From: Planctomycetota bacterium
Lineage (GTDB): Bacteria > Planctomycetota > UBA8108 > UBA1146 > JAJFFE01
NCBI GenBank assembly: GCA_020425835.1
Contig: JAGQRC010000163.1
Location: 1-7,396 of the forward strand
Direction: 5' to 3'
DNA: 7,396 nucleotides
Shown: positions 1 through 5,842 of the stretch, in pieces
How the letters are laid out: each line of letters opens with the position of its first letter
Numbering within the stretch: the first letter of the stretch is position 1
The notes under the pieces: generated by a model
What the model saw: the letters and a program-made list of their open reading frames with translations, nothing else
The model's database searches: none
What the model was told of the DNA's origin: nothing
Translations under genes and position numbers: made by a program

Positions 1-70
1 CCGGCGCCGCGCCGTAGAGGTCGTCGATCCGCGGCGACGAGAATCCGAAGAAAAGCGTGGGATGCTCCAC
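1..70 (-). CDS. possible start of a divergent gene, unrecognised, partial
   Basis: On the minus strand an open frame runs off the left edge from a GTG whose first base is 70. It reads VEHP followed by PTLFFGFSSPRIDDLYGAA-like residues. About 20 of the 23 visible codons end in G or C, and the peptide has a normal amino-acid mix, whereas the plus-strand frames here are arginine-rich and look non-coding. Another in-frame GTG lies at 82-80. I see no good Shine-Dalgarno sequence before either GTG, and the frame stays open further upstream into the antisense of the sigma gene, as often happens in GC-rich DNA. The product is not recognisable from so few residues. If real, it is divergent from the sigma gene with only about 34 bp between the two starts, which is tight for two promoters. 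This is a weak call. Confidence 0.22.
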   Translation of the reverse strand, partial: MEHPTLFFGFSSPRIDDLYGAAP

Positions 71-91
71 CGCTCGGACCACGTCCGAGCG
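71..91. promoter_or_regulatory. 9-bp-arm inverted repeat upstream of sigma gene
   Basis: CGCTCGGAC at 71-79 and GTCCGAGCG at 83-91 are exact reverse complements separated by CAC. The dyad ends one base before the purine-rich ribosome binding site of the sigma gene. No T-run follows on either strand, so it is not a classical intrinsic terminator. It could be an operator for autoregulation or a 5'-leader hairpin that affects translation. The symmetry is seen directly; the role is inferred. Confidence 0.5.
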
Positions 92-100
92 AAGGGGAGA
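92..100 (+). promoter_or_regulatory. ribosome binding site that fixes the sigma start
   Basis: The run AAGGGGAGA lies five to seven bases before the ATG at 105. It supports that ATG over the in-frame GTG at 57, whose extra 16 residues do not resemble sigma region 1 or 2. Confidence 0.6.
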
Positions 101-104
101 AGGT

Positions 105-635
105 ATGGACCTCTCGGAGCTGATCGACCGATACCGCGGTCCATTGATCGGGCTGATCGCCTCGTGGGGCTGCCCGATCGACGACGCGGTCGAGCTCGCT
201 CAGGACACTTTTGCGGAGGCGTACGTCCACCGGTCGTCGCTCCGGAGCGACCGGTCCGATATCGAGGCCGTGGGGCGCTGGCTGCGGGGCATTGCGCGCA
301 ACCTCTACCGCGGTTGGGCCCGAAGTCGCCGTCGGCGATCGGGGTTGCTCCCGCTGCGCGCGGCCGCGGACCTCGCCGGCGAGGCCCCGTCGACATCGGC
401 TCGGGCCACCGAAGTCCAGCGGGCCGTGGAACGGCTCCCTCGCAAGCTGCGCCAAGCCGTTCTCATGCACTACCTCGAGGAGGCTCCGGTGCGCGATATC
501 GCGACCGTCTTGGGCGTTCCGGAGAAGACCGTCGAGGGCCGCCTCTACCGAGCTCGACAGCGATTGAGGTCCATGCTCCCCGCACCGACCACCCCCTCCG
601 GTTCGGAAGGAGCCCACCGTGACCGAATCGCGTGA
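105..635 (+). CDS. ECF-type RNA polymerase sigma factor
   Basis: This 176-residue protein is a group 4 (ECF, extracytoplasmic function) sigma-70 factor that would direct core RNA polymerase to a specific promoter set. Region 2 covers about residues 6-78, with the core-binding motif DDAVELAQDTF at 26-36 and the -10-reading stretch RWLRGIARNLYRGWAR at 58-73. A proline- and alanine-rich linker (about 79-102) leads to region 4 at about 103-158, with LPRKLRQAVLMHYLEE and the helix-turn-helix VRDIATVLGVPEKTVEGRLYRA at 129-150. Regions 1 and 3 are absent, as is normal for ECF factors. Only a short basic tail of about 18 residues follows region 4, so there is no regulatory C-terminal domain. The stop overlaps the next gene by 17 bp, so the two are probably translationally coupled. 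The neighbouring membrane protein and transmembrane kinase suggest control by an outside signal, either through an anti-sigma factor or phosphorylation. Family assignment is firm; target and signal are unknown. Confidence 0.93.
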   Translation: MDLSELIDRYRGPLIGLIASWGCPIDDAVELAQDTFAEAYVHRSSLRSDRSDIEAVGRWLRGIARNLYRGWARSRRRRSGLLPLRAAADLAGEAPSTSARATEVQRAVERLPRKLRQAVLMHYLEEAPVRDIATVLGVPEKTVEGRLYRARQRLRSMLPAPTTPSGSEGAHRDRIA

Positions 636-2352
636 TGACCTCGATCGAGAGCTCGCTGCCGCGCTCCTTCCTCTGCGCCCCGACCCCGAGGCGTTCCTCG
701 CATCGGTCGAGGCGAAGGCGGCGAAACTCCAAGTCGATCCATCCAGCTCGGGTCCCGAGGCACGCGAGAGTCTCGCCGCCTCCATCGTCCCGTGGACGCT
801 GCTCCCCGCGGCGGGAAAGGCGACGACGGCGCTGCCCTCCTTCGGCACGAAACTGCTGACCGTGCTGAGCTGGCCGGCGCTGAGCATCTTCGTGCTCCTC
901 GGTGCGGCACTCGGCAGCGCGCGCGATGCTCGACGGGCGAAGCGCACGTACCCCGATCAGTCCGCGACACCGACGCGAGACACGCTCCGGCAACTCTGGT
1001 ACGCCCACCGCTACCTCAACATGGCGTTCTGCGTCTTGGCACTACTGACGTTGATGGTCGGATCGACGTTCTACGTGATCGTGACACTCGGCTTCTCGAC
1101 GATTGCGTTGACCTTCCTGATCCGACGGGCGAGTCGTGCAGGCCTTGGGCAGCGCCCGCTCATCGCAGGGTTCTGCAGCCTGGGGCTCTTCAATCTCGGG
1201 ATGCCCCTCACCTTCTCGATGACGACGCTCGCCGCGGAGCCCCACGCCATCGACCCTCTCGTGCTGCCGATCGTCTTCCTCGCCGGCGCGGCGGGGCTAC
1301 TCTTCACGTTCGGCCTCGAAGAAGTCGCAAGCTCCCCCCTTCTCGAGGGTGTCCGATGGCGGTTCCCCACGATTCTGATCGGCACCACCGTTCTCCTCGG
1401 CTGGGGGGTCATCGACCACCGCTGCTCGCATCCGACAGCGATCCGCGAGACTGTGGAGTCCTTCGCGCGGGCGAGGTTCGGCAGCGTCAGTTGGAAAGAG
1501 TGGGAGCTGCTGGCCCGCTCGGCGAGCCGGAAGGGCGATCGGCTCGATCTCCATCGGCCGGCGGCGCTTCTCGAAAGGACGCTTCGGAGCGATGACGATC
1601 CCGACCCATACCTCCTCGGAGCCGCGATTCGCGGCGGTCTCGCCGAGACCGTCTTCGGCAGCATGTCGATCGACTGGGACTCGGTCGATCGGAGGCGCGA
1701 GCGATGGCTGGAGGGCCTGGAGCGGTACTCGATCCCGAGCTGGGAGCAACGCTACTGGATGTTCGTCGTGGCACTCGAGCGAGGACCGTGGAGCTCCGGC
1801 CAGAAGGAGCTCCTTCGATCCCGACTCCTCGAGAATCTCGAACTGGTTCCCAGTCCTGCCGATGCCGAGCTGTTGGTCGACGGGCTCGATCGGTTGGGGA
1901 ACGTGCAGGATCTCCGGGAACTGGTCCATCGATCGTTGGCTCGCCACTGGATTCCGATCGGGGAGCGCCCACGCAGCGAGGGGGGATTCGGCAACCGCCC
2001 GAACGCAACACACGCCGACTTCGATGAGACGCTCCGAGCGGTTCGGCTCATCGATCGGTTCGGCACCCCAGAGTCCATCGATCTGCGTCAGCTGTATTGG
2101 TACCTGCAGCGGCGCGCGTCGGTCCCGCTGCCCTTCACGCGAAACGTCCAGCATCTGCTGGCGGAGGCGGCGCGGGACGAGCTCGCCCCCCACGTGCCAC
2201 CGGTCACCATCGGGGAGTTCCTCTTTCTGGAACGATCGCTGATCGGGGCTCTGATCCTCGTGGCGTTGTGCTTCCACGCGACCTGGTGCGCGTCCGAGAC
2301 CCCGTCGCTTCGAGGCGGGGACCTCGGCGGTAGGCGAAACGCGGAGCGATGA
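619..2352 (+). CDS. unrecognised polytopic membrane protein, candidate anti-sigma/sensor
   Basis: The protein has 577 residues and starts at GTG 619, with a strong GGAAGGAG site at 605-612 inside the end of the sigma gene. I do not recognise the family. Residues 1-75 are a soluble, probably cytoplasmic, helical segment (DDLDRELAAALLPLRPDPEAFLASVEAKA). Hydrophobic segments lie at about 79-99, 132-150, 152-168, 180-201, 212-232 and 249-264. A soluble, charged, helix-rich domain covers about 265-537, rich in Trp and Arg with leucine-periodic helices, and a last hydrophobic segment lies at about 538-556 before a short Arg-rich tail. Position and overlap are those of an anti-sigma factor, and the short N-terminal segment before the first helix could bind sigma. 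However, I see no HX3CX2C zinc anti-sigma motif. Similar membrane genes beside ECF factors are known in planctomycetes, but the function here is inferred from context only. Coding status is well supported by length, codon use and overlap. Confidence 0.82.
   Translation: MTESRDDLDRELAAALLPLRPDPEAFLASVEAKAAKLQVDPSSSGPEARESLAASIVPWTLLPAAGKATTALPSFGTKLLTVLSWPALSIFVLLGAALGSARDARRAKRTYPDQSATPTRDTLRQLWYAHRYLNMAFCVLALLTLMVGSTFYVIVTLGFSTIALTFLIRRASRAGLGQRPLIAGFCSLGLFNLGMPLTFSMTTLAAEPHAIDPLVLPIVFLAGAAGLLFTFGLEEVASSPLLEGVRWRFPTILIGTTVLLGWGVIDHRCSHPTAIRETVESFARARFGSVSWKEWELLARSASRKGDRLDLHRPAALLERTLRSDDDPDPYLLGAAIRGGLAETVFGSMSIDWDSVDRRRERWLEGLERYSIPSWEQRYWMFVVALERGPWSSGQKELLRSRLLENLELVPSPADAELLVDGLDRLGNVQDLRELVHRSLARHWIPIGERPRSEGGFGNRPNATHADFDETLRAVRLIDRFGTPESIDLRQLYWYLQRRASVPLPFTRNVQHLLAEAARDELAPHVPPVTIGEFLFLERSLIGALILVALCFHATWCASETPSLRGGDLGGRRNAER
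2295..2326 (+). other. GC-rich hairpin near the 3' end of the membrane-protein gene
   Basis: CCCCGTC at 2300-2306 pairs with GGCGGGG at 2314-2320 (one G-T wobble) around a 7-base loop. Flanking CGAG at 2295-2298 can pair with CTCG at 2323-2326, extending the stem across a small internal loop. It lies about 25 bases before the stop codon. No T-run follows. It could be an attenuator or an RNA-processing or stability element between this gene and the kinase, or simply a by-product of GC-rich coding sequence. Confidence 0.25.
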
Positions 2353-2386
2353 CCGCGACTCGGCTTCAGAGAATCGCGCCCGTCGC

Positions 2387-2395
2387 TGGTATGAT
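2387..2395 (+). promoter_or_regulatory. possible extended -10 promoter for the kinase gene
   Basis: In the 82-bp gap between the membrane-protein stop and the kinase start, TGGTATGAT fits an extended -10 element: TG, one base, then TATGAT, which matches the TATAAT consensus at five of six positions. No convincing -35 hexamer is placed at 17 bp; extended -10 promoters may not need one. Transcription would start near 2402, leaving a leader of about 33 bases that contains the GGAGG site at 2422-2426. The match is seen; promoter activity is inferred. Confidence 0.35.
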
Positions 2396-2434
2396 GGTGC
2401 GCTCGACCTTCTCGACCCACCGGAGGCGCACTTC

Positions 2435-5221
2435 ATGGCCATCGATCCCCGGATCGAGCAGATCTTCGACGCCGTCGTCGATCTCTCCCCGAGCGAGCGA
2501 CGCGCGCGACTCGTCGAGCTCTGCGACGGCGACGACACCCTCCGGCGCGAGATCGAGCGACTGCTCGCGAGCGATTCGCGCGCGGACCAGCTGGAGGGCG
2601 TGCGCCTCGCGCCGATGTCGGGGACACACGGATTGGTCGATGTCGGCGATCGGCTCGACGCGTATCACCTCGAAGAGCGTCTCGGTGAGGGCGGCATGGG
2701 TGTCGTCTTCGCGGCGCTCCAGGAGCGGCCGATCCGACGACGCGTCGCGGTGAAGATCATCAAGCCGGGGCTCGACACCCGTCAGGTGCTCGCCCGCTTC
2801 GAGACCGAACGGCGGGTACTCGCTCGGCTGGAGCACCCGGGGATCGCGCGCATCCTCGACGCCGGTGCGACGCCGAGCGGTCGTCCCTACTTCGTGATGG
2901 AGTGGGTCCGCGGCGAACCGCTGACCGACTACTGCCGCAACCGGGGGCTCGATGTCGGCGAACGCATCGACGTCTTCCTCAAGGTGCTCCGCGCGGTCGA
3001 GCACGCGCACCAGAAGGGCATCGTCCATCGCGACCTGAAGCCGTCGAATCTCCTCGTCACCGAGATCGGTGACGAAGCGATGCCCAAGGTGATCGACTTC
3101 GGCATCGCCAAGGTGAGCGAGGGCGACGACCGCATCACGCTGCAGACCGAGCACGGTTCCCTCCTCGGCACGTTGGAGTACATGAGCCCGGAGGCGGCGG
3201 ATGGGTCGTCGGACCTCGACACTCGGGCCGACATCTACTCGTTGGGGGTCATCCTCCACGAACTCCTCCTCGATCGCCTCCCCTACGATTCCCAGACCTG
3301 GTCGGCGGCGGGGTTGACCGGGCGGCGACAGATCATCGTCGAGCGCGACGTTCGTCGACCCAGCCTCGATGCGACGGGAACGAAGCGACGACTCCTCCGC
3401 GACGGATTGGACTGGGTCCTCCTCCATGCGCTCGAGAAGGACCCGGCGCACCGCTACGCGACCGTGTCCGAGCTCGCCCTCGACCTGGAGCGCTTCCGCA
3501 ACGGCGACTCCGTTCTCGCGGGACCGCCCCGTCGCTGGGACCGACTCCAGCGCATCGTGCGTCGACATCGCGGCACGGCGGTCGCCTTCGTCGTCGCGAC
3601 GGTCGCCGTCGTCATTGCGCTCGCGTTCGCCTGGGTCGAGGCCGCTCGACGGAGCGAACAGCTCCTGCGGATGTCGGACTCGGTGAGCTTGGAGGAGGCG
3701 ATCGCCGAGACCGATCGGTTCTGGCCACCGCTGCCGGAGTCGATCCCGGCGATGGAGCGCTGGCTCGAGGGGACGGCCGAGCCACTGCTGTCACGATTGC
3801 CGCTGCACGAACGGACGCTGGAGGAGCTCCGCGGGCGCGCGCTGCCCTACACCGCGGAGCGCGCCGCGCTCGACCGACGAGAGCATCCCGAGCGGAAGCG
3901 GTTCGAAGCGATCACCAAGGAGCGCGCCGACCTCCAGCGGCAGTTCGACGAGAACCAGAACCCGATCTACCTCGAGCACTTCATCGAGTTCGACCGGCGA
4001 CTCGCCGAACGACTCGACGCGCAGTTGGAAGAGCTCGCGCCTAGGTTGGATGAACGTTGGACCTGGGAGTTCGCCGACCCTCGCGCGCGATGGGAGCACC
4101 ACCACCTCCAGGATCTCGTGGAGCGACTCCGTCGCTTCGGCAGCGCGGATCCCCGCGTGGGAACGGTCGCCTCGGTGCGAGAGCGTCTCGCTTTCGCGAA
4201 GACGGTCGCGGAGCGGACGACGACGGGTCCCGAGGTCCGGCGCGCGTGGGAAGAAGCGATCGACGAGATCGAGTCCCTCGAGGTCTACGGCGGACTCGTT
4301 CTCACTCCACAGATCGGCCTGGTGCCGTTGGGTCGCGATCCCCGTTCCGGCCTCTGGGAGTTCTGGCACATCCAGAGTGGAGCGCGCCCGGAGCCTTCGG
4401 CCGAGCCCGACGCTCCGTCGCGCTGGACCATCGCCGAGGAGACCGGTCTCGTCCTCGTGCTGATCCCGGGGGGGAGCTTTCGCATGGGATCGGAGAAGGG
4501 CGACGCCGACGCACCGAACCGCGACCCGTACTCGGAGAGCGACGAGCAGCCGATCCAGGAGGTCACGCTCGATCCGTACTTCATCTCGAAGTACGAGGTG
4601 ACCCAAGGTCAGTGGAAACGGCTGACCGGAGAGAACCCGAGCCGCTTCGGGTTCGAGGACTACAGCGACGGCAAGGAGTCCGATCTCCTCCGCGGACTGG
4701 TGCACCCCGTCGACTCCGTGTCGGCCGAAGCCTGCCTCGAGTGGACGGCGCACAACGATCTCGAGCTCCCGACCGAGGCGCAGTGGGAGTACGCCGCGCG
4801 GGCCGGGTCGACGACACCGTGGCCTTGGGGATCCGAGCCACCCTGCCTCGAGGGGTATGCCAACGTCGCCGACCTCAGTTGCCTCCGTTATCACGGCGAT
4901 CCGAGTTGGGGCTACGATCGCGACGTCGACGACGGCTACACCATCCGCTCCCCCGTCGACACGTTCCGTCCCAACGCCTTCGGCCTCCACGACGTGATCG
5001 GGAACGTCTGGGAGATCTGCGGTGAGCTCTTCACCGACTACACTCGTCCTCCGAGACCGGGTGACGGTCGGCGGAGCGACCCCCCCGAGGTCCGCTGGTG
5101 CCTTCGAGGCGGAGGCTGGGAGACGAACTCCGCCGTGGCCCGCTGCGCGAACCGATCCGGCATCTTCCCCGGCCAACGGCACTCCAACTCGGGACTGCGT
5201 CCGTCGCGGAAGATCCGCTGA
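2435..5221 (+). CDS. transmembrane Ser/Thr protein kinase with C-terminal FGE-like domain
   Basis: A 928-residue receptor-type kinase of the bacterial Hanks/PknB class. The start at ATG 2435 is set by GGAGG at 2422-2426. Residues 1-60 are a helical segment typical of planctomycete-style kinases. The kinase domain (about 75-355) has all key elements: glycine loop GEGGMGVV 84-91, lysine K107, helix-C glutamate E125, catalytic HRDLKPSN 198-205 (an RD kinase), DFG 221-223, SPE 251-253 and D266. The activation segment offers T235, T238, S242 and T246 as phosphosites. A basic stretch (RRWDRLQRIVRRHRG) precedes one membrane helix at about 381-400, so the kinase is cytoplasmic and the rest is probably outside. 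Residues about 405-660 are charged and helical, likely coiled coil. Residues about 666-928 form an FGE-sulfatase/SUMF1-like domain: FRMGS, KYEVTQGQW (719-727), LPTEAQWEYAARAG (778-791), GNVWE (856-860), RGGGW (891-895) and a terminal GLRPSR. The positions of the FGE catalytic cysteine pair are T897 and A902, so formylglycine-generating activity is unlikely and a sensing or binding role is more plausible. Confidence 0.95.
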   Translation: MAIDPRIEQIFDAVVDLSPSERRARLVELCDGDDTLRREIERLLASDSRADQLEGVRLAPMSGTHGLVDVGDRLDAYHLEERLGEGGMGVVFAALQERPIRRRVAVKIIKPGLDTRQVLARFETERRVLARLEHPGIARILDAGATPSGRPYFVMEWVRGEPLTDYCRNRGLDVGERIDVFLKVLRAVEHAHQKGIVHRDLKPSNLLVTEIGDEAMPKVIDFGIAKVSEGDDRITLQTEHGSLLGTLEYMSPEAADGSSDLDTRADIYSLGVILHELLLDRLPYDSQTWSAAGLTGRRQIIVERDVRRPSLDATGTKRRLLRDGLDWVLLHALEKDPAHRYATVSELALDLERFRNGDSVLAGPPRRWDRLQRIVRRHRGTAVAFVVATVAVVIALAFAWVEAARRSEQLLRMSDSVSLEEAIAETDRFWPPLPESIPAMERWLEGTAEPLLSRLPLHERTLEELRGRALPYTAERAALDRREHPERKRFEAITKERADLQRQFDENQNPIYLEHFIEFDRRLAERLDAQLEELAPRLDERWTWEFADPRARWEHHHLQDLVERLRRFGSADPRVGTVASVRERLAFAKTVAERTTTGPEVRRAWEEAIDEIESLEVYGGLVLTPQIGLVPLGRDPRSGLWEFWHIQSGARPEPSAEPDAPSRWTIAEETGLVLVLIPGGSFRMGSEKGDADAPNRDPYSESDEQPIQEVTLDPYFISKYEVTQGQWKRLTGENPSRFGFEDYSDGKESDLLRGLVHPVDSVSAEACLEWTAHNDLELPTEAQWEYAARAGSTTPWPWGSEPPCLEGYANVADLSCLRYHGDPSWGYDRDVDDGYTIRSPVDTFRPNAFGLHDVIGNVWEICGELFTDYTRPPRPGDGRRSDPPEVRWCLRGGGWETNSAVARCANRSGIFPGQRHSNSGLRPSRKIR

Positions 5222-5223
5222 TC

Positions 5224-5610
5224 TCAGGCGTCACTGGTGGAGTGGAGTGCGAGTCGGTTGCCTTCGCTGTCGTGGATGATCGCCCGGAATCCGTGCGGTC
5301 CGATGGCGTGGACCGGCTCGACGACTTTCCCTCCCTGGGCATCGACCTGAAGGACCGCATCGCGAATCCGCCCGTCGACGTTCATGTAGACCAGGATGCC
5401 GCGATCGCCGCTGACCCCCTCCGGGTTCGGGATCAAGCAGCCGCCGTTGCCATCCTGATGGTCGAGCACGGCGAACTCGAAGCCGTCGAACGACTCCTTG
5501 TGCACCGAGACTCCGAGCACTGCGGCGTAGAAGGTCGTCGCTCGATCGAGATCCGCCACGGGGATGTCGATCCAGACCGACCGGTTCTTCTGCGAGTTGA
5601 AGTCACCCAT
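5224..5610 (-). CDS. VOC-superfamily (glyoxalase-fold) protein
   Basis: This 128-residue cytoplasmic protein belongs to the vicinal oxygen chelate superfamily (glyoxalase/bleomycin-resistance/dioxygenase fold). Two beta-alpha-beta-beta-beta modules can be seen. The first, about residues 10-60, carries IPVADLDRATTFYAAVLG, the usual strand, helix and FY..LG signature. The second, about 70-125, ends with IIHDSEGNRLAL. The usual metal ligands are not obvious: W13 stands near where the first-strand His is often found, and the end-strand Glu position reads LAL. The chemistry therefore cannot be named, and a metal-independent or binding role is possible. The start ATG (5610-5608) has GGAAAGGA eight bases upstream (5626-5619 on this strand). 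The gene converges on the kinase with a 2-bp gap. No partner gene hints at a substrate. Confidence 0.85.
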   Translation of the reverse strand: MGDFNSQKNRSVWIDIPVADLDRATTFYAAVLGVSVHKESFDGFEFAVLDHQDGNGGCLIPNPEGVSGDRGILVYMNVDGRIRDAVLQVDAQGGKVVEPVHAIGPHGFRAIIHDSEGNRLALHSTSDA

Positions 5611-5639
5611 CCTGCACGTCCTTTCCGCTGGACCGCGCG

Positions 5640-5669
5640 ATCATGCCAGAGCCGAATGCCGCCAGCCAA
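5640..5669 (-). promoter_or_regulatory. possible sigma-70-type promoter of the VOC gene
   Basis: Reading the minus strand, TTGGCT (5669-5664) and CATGAT (5645-5640) match the TTGACA and TATAAT consensus at four of six positions each, with 18 bp between them. Transcription would begin about 20-25 bases before the ATG, leaving room for the GGAAAGGA ribosome binding site. The match is modest, so this is a tentative call. Confidence 0.3.
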
Positions 5670-5684
5670 GCCCCGATCCGGTGT

Positions 5685-5704
5685 GAATCGCATTGCAGCG
5701 ATTC
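5685..5704. promoter_or_regulatory. 7-bp-arm inverted repeat in the divergent intergenic region
   Basis: GAATCGC at 5685-5691 and GCGATTC at 5698-5704 are exact reverse complements around ATTGCA. The dyad lies in the 232-bp region between the divergent VOC and methyltransferase genes, just upstream of the possible VOC -35 element, where a regulator could affect either gene. It may be an operator; no regulator gene lies nearby in the window. Confidence 0.4.
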
Positions 5705-5706
5705 GG

Positions 5707-5724
5707 CGCGGTGGGCCCACCGCG
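5707..5724. promoter_or_regulatory. perfect 18-bp palindrome
   Basis: CGCGGTGGGCCCACCGCG is identical to its own reverse complement over all 18 bases, with no spacer. It begins two bases after the 5685-5704 inverted repeat. A spacer-free palindrome suits a homodimeric DNA-binding protein better than an RNA hairpin, which needs a loop. It is not followed by a T-run. Symmetry is seen directly; an operator role is inferred. Confidence 0.45.
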
Positions 5725-5782
5725 GGGCCACGCCGAGCGGGACGGCGACCGAGGACTTCGACGGGCCGAGCGTCAGATCGGT

Positions 5783-5810
5783 GGAACTGCGCTCGGTCCC
5801 AGCGGTAGAG
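5783..5810 (+). promoter_or_regulatory. weak ECF-like promoter candidate before the methyltransferase
   Basis: GGAACT at 5783-5788 resembles the GGAAC core found at -35 in many ECF-dependent promoters, and GTAGAG at 5805-5810 sits 16 bp downstream at the -10 distance. The -10 part has no firm consensus match, and GGAAC also occurs several times inside coding sequence here, so chance is a real possibility. Confidence 0.18.
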
Positions 5811-5825
5811 TGGCGCACCCCGACC

Positions 5826-5832
5826 GAGGAAG
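5826..5832 (+). promoter_or_regulatory. ribosome binding site that fixes the methyltransferase start
   Basis: GAGGAAG lies ten bases before ATG 5843. It favours this start over the in-frame ATT at 5693, which has no comparable site and would add 50 arginine- and glycine-rich residues overlapping the palindromes. Confidence 0.6.
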
Positions 5833-5842
5833 TGAATCCCCG

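Noticed and set aside
57..104. Upstream in-frame GTG start for the sigma factor
   Set aside because: The ATG at 105 has a better-placed ribosome binding site, and the extra residues do not belong to a sigma domain.
2397..2431. Hairpin GTGCGC/GCGCAC as a riboswitch-like control of kinase translation
   Set aside because: The stem is only 6 bp with a 23-base loop and no known riboswitch core is visible; it is mentioned only as a side note to the promoter finding.
1297..2538. Long minus-strand open frame of 413 codons opposite the membrane-protein gene
   Set aside because: It is antisense to a gene with better codon use, is rich in Arg, Pro and Ser, and shows no recognisable domain; long antisense frames are expected in GC-rich DNA.
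2366..3568. Minus-strand open frame of 400 codons opposite the kinase domain
   Set aside because: The plus strand here encodes an unmistakable kinase with all catalytic motifs; the antisense product matches nothing I recognise.
3791..5182. Minus-strand open frame of 463 codons opposite the FGE-like domain
   Set aside because: It is a shadow of the kinase-FGE gene in its complementary frame, with a composition driven by antisense codons.
5206..5224. Terminator at the end of the kinase gene (GCGGA/TCCGC or AGATC/GATCT stems)
   Set aside because: Each stem is only 5 bp, the two are mutually exclusive, and there is no T-run.
5733..5796. Heptamer CCGAGCG twice (5733, 5766) and inverted once (5790), also present in the 71-91 dyad, suggesting a shared operator
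   Set aside because: The same heptamer also occurs inside coding sequence near 2035, 2488 and 3888, so its frequency fits the base and codon bias of this DNA.
5693..5842. Upstream in-frame start for the methyltransferase
   Set aside because: The added 50 residues are arginine- and glycine-rich, overlap the palindromes, and lack a ribosome binding site; the ATG at 5843 has GAGGAAG upstream.
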